64,000 bases of DNA from Plazaster borealis (GCA_021014325.1 CM037462.1:8042501-8106500), one strand, 5' to 3'; positions 11,456-26,400 are shown, counted from the stretch's first letter. Made by a program: numbers and translations. Notes: generated from the letters alone by a model not told the origin.

Positions 11456-14400
11456 ATGTACAGTTTTGAGGGTGATTTCAAGCGACGTCCTGTGGTTTCC
11501 CTCAGAGGAGCCAGTAAAAAGGTAAAGGAGTTGGAGAACTTTTCAAAATTGCTCCAATCTTTGCTAGTTTCACAAATCATTGTAAAAATAAAAACCAAAC
11601 TAGTTTTTGTTCTGTATCCCCATTGCTATTGTTACATCAATTAAATTAAATATGCATAATTTTTGTTCCAGGGGTCTTGGCCTTGGTGCCCCTTAAAAAA
11701 TTTCTCATAGACTTTAAGATTTTACAATGGAAGTGCCTTTTGCAAAATTAAAATGGCCTTGCCTGCTCAAAGATGAAATTCCAGGCCTGAAATGATTAAA
11801 TGTATTATCAACAAAAATATTAATGCACAATTTTACATATGAAAACTTTTTGTTTTTGAAACTGACATATATTATCCACTTTGTTGCATTTATTTCTGAT
11901 TTAGGAAGCAACATCATCTCTCCTTCAGCGAAATCAAGATGAGAGAAAAAAGAGACAGGTAAGGTAAAAACTTGTCTTGTGTCAAGTGCCTTGTCTCAAG
12001 AAGCAAGACCAAACTTCTTGTGCTTGTGGCCAAGTCGTCAGAATGTGGGTGTGAATCCTTGCTTGGCAAACACCTCCATAATTCTTCCATTTTTAATCTG
12101 ATAGTTGTTTCTCCTCAACAAATCAGTAAGATATTTATTAAACAGCAAACAATGTAGTTCAGCTTTTCAACTGGATAAGATTTTCTTCCTTTTTTTTCAA
12201 GGATCAAATATCATGACTGTAACTTTGACAAGTATGATCGGTAAATTTAACAAGTAACGATCAACAACAAGTGCTCTTTAAAATTGGTAGAACTCATTCA
12301 TGAAGTAATTTGTTCACAGGTTTGAATGCAGGTTTGCTTGTGAAAACAAACCTCATCTGAAATTTCTCAAATCTTGTGTGTAAAGTGCTGCATTTGTGTG
12401 CAGTATTACAGGACCAGCATACACTGTATTTAGGCAAATCTAAAAATGATCTCTTTTTTTTTTCTTGCAGGAAGAGAGAAATAAACAGCTTAGTGCAACC
12501 AGAATACAATCCTTCGTTCGTGGTTCACTGTCCAGACAGAGACTGAAGGCCGAGCTAAGGAGGCAGTGGGATGTCCAGATGGGGCTGGTCCAAGGGGGAA
12601 GTGGGTCAGCAGCCACTTCCCTGGACGTCGACACATTACTAGCACTGCAGAGTCATCTGGTCCTGTTCTTCAAAGAAAGTGTAGATTCACAGAGATTGGT
12701 AAGAATCTTAAAACCTCAACACAAGATTTTAAATTGTTCTCACAGACGTTTGCCATGGATTCTCTGTGCTTTTTTGCTGTGGTCTTAGTCTACCTGGGTC
12801 TCTCTTTAAAAAGGAAATGAAAAATTACTTGTTGTTAATGTTGGCATGGTTTATGTATCTTGTTTTATGTATCTATTGTGGTATGCTTTATCGATCATCG
12901 GGAAGATGGCTTGTCATTTCTCTTATATTTTGATCATATTTTGTATGCTCAAATTTTACTTTTCATGGAGTTTTTAACTGGTAAGTTAAGTGTTGTTTTT
13001 ATTCACTGTTTTATTGTTGTTGCTATACACTGTATGTACTAGCTATAATTTCTTTTAGTAAAGTTATATATTTTTCCTTTTTAGTTTTGTTCCGCCTTTT
13101 GAGGTTACAAAAATAGTTAATGGCCTTACGTTTTGGCCCTAGCAGAGTCTTTCTCCTTAAGCCTCCGAGAAAGACTCTGCTAGAGTCGAAACGTCAGGCC
13201 ATTAACTATTTTTTGCATTTAAAGTACACCATAGGTCCTTTTGGTTTGTAAGCAGTTTGCAACAGCTACTTCTATTTTCGTTTTGGGGTTGTTACAACAT
13301 AAGGCGCTCTTTCAATTGCAATATTATCATTGTTATTACTAAGAATGTTTCAGTTCAAATTTACGTAGATGTGCCTCCTACCAGGGTTAAATTGATGCAC
13401 TGTCAAGAACAAAGTTCATGGCCTGGTCTTTGGAGTCATAAACAAGTGAAAGAATACCCATAGTGACTAACGTATTGAACATGACCATCAGTTTGTCAAT
13501 CATGTTCGGTGTGAACATTTCAGGAACTGTCATACTTCTACATGTAGCTTGGTCTAAATTGTTAGACGGATTTCACATTGTTTTGGCATGAGCCATTTAA
13601 GTTATATTTGCAATGTATTCAAATGTGAAAATTGATTTGATTTGTTCTTAATGGAATGTCTGTATGGCCACCCTTTCAGTCTTCAATCTGCATTCATTTT
13701 GAAAAAAAATACATAAAACCCTTGTTGTTTCTCTTTTCAGACCATTCTTTGTCAAGTTATATTAAAGCAGAAAAGTCTTTGTACTGAACTGTTAAAAAAT
13801 CATCGGTTGACATGGCTTCATCAAATCAGAAGGTTATTGCTGCTTTGCTGCAGGTAAGATCAGATTTCCCCAATATTGTTTGCAATAATTTAAAGGCATC
13901 GTACACGTTTGGTAATTGTCAAAGACCAGTGTTCTCATTTGGTGTATCCCAACATATGCATAAAATAACAAGCCTGTGAAAATTTGGGCTCAATTGGTCT
14001 TTGAAGTTGCAAGAAAATGATGAAAGAAAAACTCCCTTGTTGTACAAATTTGTGTGCTTTCAGATAGGAATAAAAACTTCTTGCAAGAAGTTTTTATTAT
14101 TTTAGTGAGAAATTACCTCTTTCTCAAAAACTACGTTACTTCAGAGGGAGCTGTTGCTCGTTACCTAGTCAGTTTGTATGGTAATATATATTTTGAGTAA
14201 TTACCAAACGTGGACAGTGCTTTTAAGGTGCTATAATGCAATTCATATTATCCATCCACAATGAAGTGGAAAGATCGGAAATACCAAAACACCTTTGGAG
14301 CATCATATCTTTGTGTCAAAAAAAGTGTTAAAGTTTTCACATTGCACTTTGGAAAGTAAGATAGAGAACCAAAGCCGTTTATAGAACGAATGCATTGATT

Positions 14401-17400
14401 TTCGTGTAACATTAAGGAATTTCAATTACTTATTTTGCTCTTTAATGATATATACAGGGTGAAAAGAGAGTTTGTAAAATTTAACACAAGCTTGGCTGTT
14501 GTGTAAGAAAATGTGCTTCACGTATGAGTTGTCAAACAAGTCATTCACAAGCGGTTGTTTATGTCAAAACAATTTGGTAACGAGGATGGTAAAGGAGGGG
14601 AAGGGGAGTTGCTGTTAAAAGTTATACATTTTTTGAATTAATACCATTTCTTTGTGCTGTTAGAATAATACAGAAATCCTTGTATTTGAAAAAGTGCTCA
14701 TGTTGTCTATTTATATTCTTAGCTGGCAGAAATCATAATTTCTTGTAATTTGAATATGAGTGGTTAGAATCTAATATTTTGATGGTCAGAATAATATCAG
14801 ATTTTGTTTTCCATTTAGCATTTTTTTGTTTAACCATTTAGCAGTTTTTCATTTATAGTTTTTCAGTCACTATAGAAAGAAAACTTTTGAAGGTTACAAT
14901 AACTATTGTAATTTTTTTGGCAGAATGTTAAGGGGCAATTCACCGGTACCCATCGCTATGCCTTTGAGGATGCTGGAAGTGTTTACCGATGAGAGGGTAT
15001 TTAGCCAATCAGAGAGCATCACAGAGACAGAGATCAGCCAAGCAGTGCGTGACATTCTTCTTTACCTTGTAAAGCATGGTGAGTAAAAGGTTTCCCCAAG
15101 GCACCTTCTGAACACTATTCCAAGATAAGTTGCGGAAAAGTTAATCCACAAAGGGTAAATCATTGAGGATAAGTTGCAGATGGATATTTTGCTCAGTACA
15201 AGCTCATTTTATCTGCAAGTATGTAGACATACTCCCAATGGGCTGTCTGTGGTTTGGTGAACTGATAAGATCTCATAGCCCTTGGCAAGTTTACATCTTA
15301 TGACAAACCTGATTTATTGCTCAAGGACACTTTTTAGGCTTATTACTTCTTCCAAGTCAATGAAAGTGCCCAACACAGACACCTGCTGGTTTCCAGCCAA
15401 AATTGCCACAGGTTTGTTATTTCATGTATATGGTTGATCACACCATAGAGAAACACTGTCTTTGACCATAGAGAAGGGGCCTTTCTCTATGCTTTGACTA
15501 TTTTGTCAGCTCTACCAATCCTGTGTAATGCATTTTCAAAACATTTTTCTTCAGGTTACTACAGATATCTTAGAGCTCTTATCGATGACCGCTTACCGCC
15601 AGGAATTGAGTATCCAAATATACCAGCATTGGCCAAAACAACACTAGAACTAGTACTGAGACCAACCAGAGTGTTGAAAAGACTACAGGAACAGACAACG
15701 AGCAGGTAAAGAGGTCTAAGACAAAGTGGCAGCCTTAAAATCTAGCAAACTTGGTCTCAGAATACTGTATTGTTCGTTTCTTACAAAACGTTTGAAGGAA
15801 GGAAAGACAAGTTCTAAGATATAGTTCAAACAAACTTTCTTCCAAGATAACTGCATTACTGATAGAAACTATTATCAAGACAATTAGTCACCTTTCACCA
15901 AATTTATCCCAAATAAATATTGGACAGAAACGCTGTGAATGATTTATTTTTAATAAACCAACTTATCTTTTGATGGGAAATTCTTTCATATGTGAACTTC
16001 CCAAAACATTTCTTTCACTTTCAGGAATATTGTGCTGTGCTCGCTCTGCAAAGAACTCCTCTGTCCCCAATTCACCGAGCCAATCAACTCCTTCCTCCTG
16101 CCAGCCATCAGCCAATCCTCTTCTGCCTTTCCAGTTACCCAGCTGCTACAAGCCATTGTGTCCACCAATCAGAACACATGGATGGATGCCAATCATCTGG
16201 GGGTGGAGCCAACACCATGGTTACTGTACTCTGTGATGACTCTAGTTACACCACTTTTAGGTACAGAGAAGTTTAACAAAAATAACATAAACATTTTTGA
16301 GAAGACTTTATCTTTTCCAATATAAACGTTTTCATTATTTTTATCACCGAAGACATTAGCCTTTATGAGATATTAGTTAGACGTGATACAAGGATGTGTG
16401 GATTGGATAAACCTTTTTGTAGCCATCTGTAAAACCAAGGAGACTCTCCAATAGAGTGTGGAAGTCTCACTTGTAATAAAATATTTTTGGGGAACTGCGT
16501 TACCCAGGTCCATTGCTGTAATGTCTTAAAAAGATAGGTCAAAATGTTTGAATAAGCACGAGACTTGCAAGGTATATTGTGTCCTACATACCTCAAAGGG
16601 CTAATGCTTATTGTTTATTTCAAACATTGGAAGCATTGTTGTCAAACTTGTATGTCAAACTTAGTAATCAGTACATAGACTTCTAGCGTATCCTGTCACA
16701 TGCTCAAACAGCGCCCTCACTGAGGTCAAAGGAAGACCAATCATTGGCTGAAAGTTGTTCATGGCGCATAGCATGTTTCCATTGTTTGATCTCAGCTATG
16801 GCAGCCCATGCAAGGAGTCCAGATTGGTTTTAATTTCTCCTTTGAAGTAATTATTCATAATAATAAAAGGCATTTATATGTTGCTTTATATACTCCAAAG
16901 CCCCTCAATAAAAACTATAAAACATAGAAAATTTAAATTCTTAAAAATTTAATATAAAATAGCTCAAAGATTACAAGGATGAATTCCAATCATCTAGGAG
17001 AGGAGCAAACGCCATAGTTACTGTACTCTCTGATGACTCTAATTACACCACTTTTAGACATATTCGAGCAATAACCAATAATGTATTTGTTTCTTATGCA
17101 ATTTATCTTGTTGCTGTAGCAACTCTTCATAATGATGACATCCTGCGATACCTTCACCTCATAAAGCTGATATTTCCAATGCTGCCGGGCACCAGTGATC
17201 GTCGTTTCCATGGAAATGATGACGACTCCGACTCTGAAGATGATATGGACATAATTGAAAATCAAGTACGTTGACCTTTGTGTTTCCTCTTCCTTATCTG
17301 TAATTGAAACAAATCATGAATTTTGGGTTGAACAGAGAAAAATTAACTCTACCAACTGAGTCATCTAGTCCTAAAACTAACTGTTGAAAAACTAACTATT

Positions 17401-20400
17401 ATTATGGTGGCAGTCTCCCATTTTGTCAATATCTTTGTTCAGGGTGCCTGTCAGAGGACATTCAACCTGTAACTGCATGATAACAAAAACGCAGGAAAAA
17501 TATCCCCATGGAAGAAGTTTTATTTTGTTTAATATACCCTTCATTATTATTATACTTTTACAGTCGGGAAGAATGCCCACAGAATGTAACAGGCTTCTCC
17601 CAAAGGGGAGGTTTAAAACTTGGTTTCTATCTCTCAGAGTTAGCATTTGTTTTTTTGATGATGAAGAAATTAAAACACTTTTTTTCATGCTTTCAACTTC
17701 GTCCATTTGCATATCTGAAACCAACTTTGGCTTTCAAGGTTGGCCATCATGGCACACAAAAAACACTTCCTTAATTTGATGTGGCTACGAATTCTTTTCA
17801 TCTACCTTAGGCTGAGGGAGCCTCGTCTTTGTTTGAGATTCGAGATCACTGTCTTCAGACCCTGAATTCCGCAGACCACGTCAACTGGCTGCTGACTGCC
17901 GTCTCCAAGAGTGACGTCTCTGTCCTAACAGCACTGTGTAGCATCTGTCATACACTCATGGTGGAACATAAGCTTCATGTGCCAAGAACAAAGTAAGACG
18001 TTGGGTTTTGCTAGAATTTGTTTTGTTAAGTTTACACTGCACCCATTTTACATAGTGTGGCACATTATCAGAAAATAGACAATGTATTGAGCTAGTTTTT
18101 CTTAGGTTTTGCGCAAGAAGTTTTTATGTTGCCCCTCAAAGACTCAAAGTCTGATTTAAGTTTTTTACTTTTGTCATAAGATTCCCTTTTTCAGGAAAAA
18201 CCTAAAGACTAAACTCTTATTCGTTCTTTGCCCCCGATGCAAGAAATGCACTTAGAGAGCTTTTTGATTGATACTTGGCTCTAGGGCTGTAGCTATGCTG
18301 GTTAGAGACTGTCGGCACCGACCACCACTCGGTAATGCAGACCGGCACGAAAGAAAAATGAGGTCATTCCGACGGCACTCAATTTAAGTGCAAAATCCTG
18401 AAAACTGCATGATTTAATTGAATAATTGCAAAACCATTCTTTTTCAATTACTCAACAAAACTTGGTAAAACATGCCTCGTATACCTCTAGATCTCAATCC
18501 AATCATACAACACACGCACTACAATGGACTGCATGTAACCTATCGATGCAGTGTACATGATGACTACCGTACACATACATGCACAGACTATTGAGCACTG
18601 GTACTCGGTACTGCAACTGGTACGCGTAATGAAAACGCTGCACCAAAGGCATTTGTTTTCATTGAAATCAGCTGTTGTTTTGCACATGTGAGAAAGTTTG
18701 TTTGTGAATGACTTACTTGGTTGCATTGACTTTTTGTTCTTGTTTGCTAATTAATTGGAAATGTAACACAGCTTGTTTGTTGGTTCACATCACCGGACAA
18801 AAACAAATGTGCATGTGTGGTGTGTATTGTGCACACTGGGCTGGAACTACAAATGTTGCGGCCGGCACTCAAATGTCTCTAGCTACTACCCTGCTTGGCA
18901 CAGCAAATTTTGAAGACTCTTTTCCTTTTCTGATTCTAATTGTTAATAAATTTATATTTATAAGTGATTTCCAATTAAAAGTGTTATGTTCTATAAACTA
19001 TGGTCTCAGTTCTTCAGCCTACCAATGTAAAGATAATTAATACAGGTACTTTTGGTTCATTGTTATTTCTTTTATCCAGATTGTTGTATTTATTAGCATT
19101 TAATGAGCGGTTTTTGAGGCATCTTTGGGAGGCGGTCAAGTCAGTTTCTACACCGGCTGTTACAGGGTGAATATAAACTCACTGTCATTGGTCCTCTGGG
19201 TCCACTTTTAAACAGCTACTTAAAGATTCTCAAAAATGAATGATGGTTACGAACATTATTTGAATATGTGATAGCTGTTTTCCTTGTTATAGTCGAGGAA
19301 GTTACGTATTTTGCTTAGCAGAGAACAATTGCTAAGCACCATTTTCTGCTCAACTAGTTACACTGTGGTCCCAGTCTTGGTGTTTGATTGTTGAGAAATC
19401 CTTGTTCATGGAACTGAAAAATCAAAGCCTTCATTTACCTATTTCTATCGATATACTCTCTTGCCTAACTGGTCCATGCCACAAAATACCACAGGAGACT
19501 GTGGAGACTAAGTCCACAGTGCACAAGCCATGGGGTTTCCTGAAAATACCAGACACCCATTCACCCAATGCTAGCCTGGAAGGTACATGTTGAAGTCTGT
19601 GGTACCAGTGTCAGCTGTACAAACAGAAGACGCCCATTCACTCAATGTTAGCCTGGAAGGTATGGTACTTTGTTGAAGTCTGTGGTACCAGTGCCAGCTG
19701 TACAAACAGAATAAACCCATGCACCCAATGCTAGCCTGGAAGGTATGGTACTTTGTGGCAGTCTGTGGTACCAGTGTGAGCTGTACAAACAGAAGAAACC
19801 CATTCACCCAATGCTAGCCTGGAAGGTATGGTACTTTGTGGCAGTCTGTGGTACCAGTGTCAGCTGTACAAACATAAGAAACCCATTCACCCAATGCTAG
19901 CCTGGAAGGTATGGTACTTTGTGGCAGTCTGTGGTACCAGTGTAGGCTGTACAAACAGAAGAAACCCATTCACCCAATGCTAGCCTGGAAGGTATGGTAC
20001 TTTGTGGCAGTCTGTGGTACCAGTGTAGGCTGTACAAACAGAAGAAACCCATTCACCTATTGCTAGCCTGGAAGGTGTGGCACTTTGTGGCAGTCTGTGG
20101 TACCAGTGTCAGCTGTACAAACAGAAGAAACCCATTCACCCAATGCTAGCCTGGAAGGTATGGTACTTTGTGGCAGTCTGTGGTACCAGTGTCAGCTGTA
20201 CAAACAGAAGAAACCCATGCACCCAATGCTAGTCTGGAAGGTATGGTACTTTTTTGCAGTCTGTGGTACCAGTGTCAGCTGTACAAACAGAAGAAACCCA
20301 TTCACCCAATGCTAGCCTGGAATGTATGGTACTTTGTGGAAATTTGTGGTACCTGTGTATAGGAGGGCTTTTGGTAATCAATGTTCACAAAACCTGAGTG

Positions 20401-23400
20401 GATACCAACTATTCTGCCCATCTTTTTCCTTGAAGGTCTCAGACTCCATTGATTCAGATGTTATCCAGCGGTTTCCCTCTGACGCCCACAGACAGTGACC
20501 GAATCATCCCTCTATTATCCGTCTTCTGCTCCCTGTTTGGACATTTACTCCTGTCTCTCCATGATGCAGAGTTCCATGGTGATACAAGAGGTAAGGTGAA
20601 GGAATCTCAGAGGCACTGTATAGTAACTTCTATCAATCGTCCCCATTTGACAGGGTGTTTGAGAAATTTCAAGAACTAGATGAAAGAGCATGTTCTGAAT
20701 TCATCAATAATAGAATGCTATTTTCTGGACAGTTTTCATTAATTCTTGTCTATCAGCTATGTAAAAACATTGTTGCATCTTTAGCATATGCGAAAGTTTT
20801 TGTATGTTTGTATTGAAACGGAATCATCTGTCAAATTTGTTCAGAGAAAAAAATGTTTCAAGGATTTTCTGCGAAAATTTTCTTTAAAAAACTAACTAGT
20901 CTATACATGCTTTGTAATTATTTTCCTCGTCCCATCTGAACCACAAGATGATGCTCATCACAGCCTCATGCCCTTTAGACTGGATGAACTAATACACATG
21001 AGTCTTTCGTTACGTAATGCTTGTCTTGGAATGATCGAGTGCGCCCACCCTGAGACTAGACCCACTGTCACCAAGGACTACACGAGAGCAATGGCAAGCG
21101 TTGGGGTCTCGTCCCATAGTAGATCCTCGGATGTGGCTTCTACATGGATGCATGTTTTTAAGGTAAATTCTTTACGGATGAGATTTGTTCGGATATCCGG
21201 ATATTATAAAAGCTTATTGTGTCTTCTGGATTTTTGTAAAAATTTTGCAAAAATTTTCATAAAATGGTTTGACAAGTCTTTGCTGGATTTCATGTGCCTG
21301 CGATTGTTCACTCCAAACATGCAGGTTACAGCCCAGCTTGTCAAACACCTTCATAACTTCAAATCTTTGTCTTTGTTTTTAGAATTCAGTTTACAGCCCA
21401 GCTTGTCAAACAACTTCATGACTTCAAATCTTTGTCTTTGTTTTTGGGATTCAGGTTACAGCCCAGCTTGTCAAACAGCTTCATGACTTCAAATCTTTGT
21501 CTTTGTTTTTGGGATTCAGGTTACAGCCCAGCTTGTCAAACAGCTTAATGACTTCAAATCTTTGTCTTTGTTTTTTGGAATTCAGGTTACAGCCCAGCTT
21601 GTCAAATAGCTTATTGACTTCAAATCTTTGTCTTTGTTTTTTGGAATTCAGGTTACAGCCCAGCTTGTCAAACAGCTTCATGACAGAGATACGAGGAAGC
21701 CCTTCTGTCCAGCAAATCACTGGCTCGCATCACATGTCAATGTTTTTACTGATAATAGGGTAAGTTATTTAGAAACTGAAATCCTATGTAGATGTTTCAT
21801 GCAACTACCATGTCTTTCTATTGTTGTCGTCAAATCAAATGAAAGTACTGCTTACTTAACCCCTAATGACGCCCTCTTGTGGCCTAGCTTAAGGTCTTAT
21901 GACTCCTAAAATGGATTACCTGCAACTACTTGACTAGTCTTGATTGACGAGGTTATTTTTTAATGTAGGGATTCACGCGAGGGGCAAAACCCTTGGGTAG
22001 TGATCATAGGTAGCAGTCACTGGGTTGACGGATTACTCCATCGGCAAGGGGACAAACTCCGAAGGCGCACATTCAGTACGATTCTTTTTATTCCTCCATA
22101 TATTTATTTCTTGATACAAATCCCTAATAAAAGAAAGGTTCACAATATAAACGTTGCTTTGTATAATCACAATCGCATAACTTCGAAATAAACTCGGACA
22201 ATAACTTGTATAAATATAATCAGACAATTTGGATTGGAAACTTAGAGCTATGATTGGAATTTGATAGACAACTCACCCAACACCAAAGGTAGTGAGTAAA
22301 ACGAAACTACGGACGTCAGTAGCGGCACATGGCCCCTAAGGCCAACACTGAAAGAAAGTATACACTACTGCAATTACCAAACTCCAACCATTCATCACTT
22401 ATAGTTGTCATTACTCTTAAATAAGTAGGCCTATCTGTTCGTTAATGATAAGTCTCAAGATAACCTAATAATTATTACTCACCGACACCCTGTACATCCA
22501 CAACTCATAGAGATTCTCGGCACAATTATCTATCGAGGAGGGAGGTACAGCCCCGATCACGCTAACAATAAACCTGCGTCCTCGAACTTCTACAGCCAAG
22601 TGCCCTTCACGCTATGGCCAATAGTGGACTGACCACTTTACATACCCCCTGAGTTATCAATGCGCCAGGTGCGATGATCAAACAAGAGGATAATTTTAGA
22701 CCAATGAAAGAATCTTAATATGGTTAATAATATAAACCCACTATGATTACAGAATAAACAATTACACAACAGTAAACCACAGAATGTATAAGGTTTTGTT
22801 TAAAACAATGAGGCACGCACTACTTTAAGCTGTGTGAGTTCCATCAGGTGGATATGTGAATAAACTCCCGCAACTAGATTAAAGGAGCACTCTCTATAGC
22901 TTAACTTCCGAGTCCCCACATTAAACAATGTCGCTGGCGGTGGCAACAACACAAATTACTGGAAAAGAGATATCTAAATCAAACCAATATCTGTCACAAA
23001 ACCAATGCCTTTAAGCTTTTTTAATGAATGTGATTTGAGTATTCATGAAATAAAATGCACGTGCACAATGGTGAGCTAAACATGACCTAGACTGTTCCCT
23101 TGTCTCTCCTGAGTGAATGTTGGAAATGTTCTTAAATGATAATCGCCAATCGCCATGTAAAAGGTGATGTTACTGTTTGAGAAACTGTGTGTTCTGTAAA
23201 TCATATAGCAACTTATCATAATGCAATGGCGACAAATAGATGGCACTATTTTGTGATTAGCTGTTAAAAACCTGCAAATGATACGTCCATAGATTTTCAA
23301 ACTCTTCAAGGCCCAATTTACTTCTTGCAAATTCTAACGCTGGTGTCACAGGGGATCCAGTCTGGGTTGATAACCGTCTGACCGGACAGGATAGCATTGC

Positions 23401-26400
23401 AATTATATACAAGTTGATACGGTCCACCCTGACTAAATCATCCGAGTCTGGACACCTTTCCTTGGACCCAATCACCTATAGGAAATCATCTCTGGTCATA
23501 CACGATCAACTGTCAAACGGTTCTATAAGTATAACAGCCATTTCCTGCAGGCATACTAATACCCTTAAGGTTTACAACTACAGTTTTTGAGGTGCTAGTC
23601 AAGATGCTAGTTTTGAACGAGATTTGACAACAGGCCCAGTCCCTCTAAAGCAGTCAATGTTGCGCCCTCTACCAGCGACTTATGCAAATTATTGTTGGCA
23701 ATCAAGACTACAGCTTGACACACATAAAGAGAATCTACAAGAACTTATTTACCAGCAAACCAGTTTCATCGCTATGTAAAATCAACTCTGAGATTACCAC
23801 TTCTCTGCTTGTATTTGAACTAATGAACCAGGCATGATATTCTTCCTACTTTAATATGATTTCCGATTTTTTTTTTGCCCTCAGAAAAATCAGTAAAATT
23901 GTTATTAAATAGCCTGAAAAGTCTATTAAAGCATATACCTCATATACATGTACATGTAGGTCAGCCCTACTTTTTGCCTACTTTTTCCCAAGGACCAAAT
24001 ATAATAATAATAAATAATGCCTTTAATGAACTAATATTGCTTTGCCTCACTTAATTCTTCAAATTCTTATTAGACACAAGTTTGAGAGAGCCAAACCATT
24101 CCAGCTTTAAATACTGTTAAATTTTTTTTATTTGTTTTTCTTTTCTTTTTGTACATTTTTTATTTTACTTTGTTCATATCATTTCAGATGAAAGGTTCAG
24201 GAGGTCACTTCCATCCAGCATTCCGGCCACGGCGGCTTCACTTCATGCGGTCAAGTATGGCCGTTGAAGAAGGTCCACCCCCGATGTCCACCCATGAGAC
24301 CCGTAAGATGACCATCCTTGCAGAAATGCCGTTTGTAGTCCCATTTGAGGACAGAGTTAAGGTAGGAATCAAATACAAATTTGATTTTAAACAGCTTTTT
24401 TTTCTTCAGCATCCCTTAAATATTAGTTTATCGTTTTCGATCATTTTGATATTCAAAAGTATTTTCAAATCCCTAGAGAAAAAGATTCTGAATTAAAGGT
24501 AATCGAACACGTTTGGTAATGACTCAAAACAAATATTAGCATAAAAACTCACTTGGTAACAAGCAGCGGAGAGCTGTTGATAGTATAAAACATTGTAGGA
24601 AACGACTCCCTCTGAAGTAACGTAGTTTTTGAGAAAGAAGTAATTTCTCACTAAAATAATTAAAACTTTTGCAAGAAGTTTTTATTCCTATCTGAAAGCA
24701 CACAAATTTGTACAACAAGGGTGTTTTTTCTTTCATCATTTTCTTGCAACTTCAATGACCAATTGAGCCCAAATTTTCACAGGCTTGTTATTTTATGGTT
24801 TTTATTTATTTATATAATACAAGTGAGAACACTGGTCTTTGACAATTTCCAAACGTGTTCAGTGCCTTTAAATAATAAGTCAAGTTTGTCAGTTCCATCC
24901 TGTACTCTCATTTTAAACCCAGAATGGTTACAACTAAATAGCACTCTGAACTAATGCTAAAAATAGAAGCTCAGTACCCGGAACTCAGACAACGTGTCAA
25001 AGTTCACCAACGTCAAGCGCGTACATGTCCAAGCTTTATGTTTACTCGCGTGTATTGACAGTGACTTTACTACTGTGCCGATGTGATCGGGTGAGTGGTG
25101 GAATGTTTGTCTGACCTCCGGGCGTTTTTAGCAAAAGTGACGTCATTAGTGCGGAGTCCTAATAATTTGGTTTTGCCTTACACTAAAGTGTGATGAACAC
25201 AGTATACATGGTGTTTTTAGAACTGAAAACCCCTGCATTCTAGAGGAGAGATGATTTAACCACTAGAACCCTGCTGAGCCCCGGTGATAAGAGGTCATGA
25301 AGTCTGAATCACATAATTGTTACCAAGCACTACAAAAACAAGTTATTATGCTTATTTTATATAAACATTACATTCGGTTTAGATTTTCCGGGATTGGATT
25401 CATAGAGACAAGGACGAGAACCAGGGTGAGTTTGCTGGATTTATTGCCGGTAGAACGATAGACATCAACATCAGGAGGAACTATATCTACGAAGATGCCT
25501 ACGATCGCCTTAGACCAGAAAATGGTAAGGAACTTTTCATCCTTTGCATTAACCCTTTCAGCCCCAATGTTGACTATAGTCGACTGTGCATCAAACCCTG
25601 CTTGAGCCCCAATGGGGACTTTAGTCGACTGTGCATTATACCCTGCTTGAGCCCCAATGGCGACTTTAGTCGTCTGTGCACTACACCCTGCTTGAGCCCC
25701 AATCTTGACTTAAGTCGACCAAGATAACACACAGTATTCAGTATTCAGTGACAAAACAATGTGTAACAAGTAAGATTTTAGGTTAAAAATCAGTCTAACT
25801 TTATACCCTTTTCCTCATTTTTTTGTTGCAATTTTGCAGAACCCAATCTCAGAAAGAAGCTGCGAGTCATCATGAGAAATGTCCAGGGTCTTGAGGAGGC
25901 GGGAATCGATGGGGGAGGATTGACTCGGGAGTTTCTCTCTCAGCTCCTCAAGTCTTCCTTTGATCCAAACCGGGGTTTCTTCAAGTCGTCTGCTGATGAG
26001 CTTCTGTATCCGAACCCACAAGCTTCACAGCTGGTGCCAGACTACCAGAAACATTACTACTTCTTTGGGAGAATGCTGGGCAAGGTAATTGGGGCTTTTA
26101 TTGAACAGGCTTGTGATCTCTCAAGATTTTTTCCAGATTTCAGGTTTTTCTGAAAACCTCCATGAGCCTTCAAATTTTCTAGAAAGAAGTAAAGCAGTCA
26201 CCAAAGGGAGAAAGAAACAGTCCACATTGTGTCCGAAGCTGTAGTTTTGTATTTCTGGTCATGCACAGAGTCTGTAAACCTCATGAATTGTAACATCTGA
26301 GAGGTTCTGGGTCTAAAATGAGAAGGAACCCAGACCTGCAGGCCATTGTTCAGGAATTTTCACATTCAGCAAATTTCATTCCTGATTGTTGTATAATATC

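Noticed and set aside
18280..18900. Possible DNA transposon with CGGCAC-type ends in UBE3C intron 9
   Set aside because: The apparent inverted match is short and no target duplication could be aligned.
19555..20345. CRISPR-like array
   Set aside because: Contiguous 83-bp units without spacers, in an animal intron; it is a minisatellite.
21960..23280. LTR retrotransposon remnant
   Set aside because: Composition differs from the flanks, but no paired LTRs, primer-binding site or gag/pol frame could be found.
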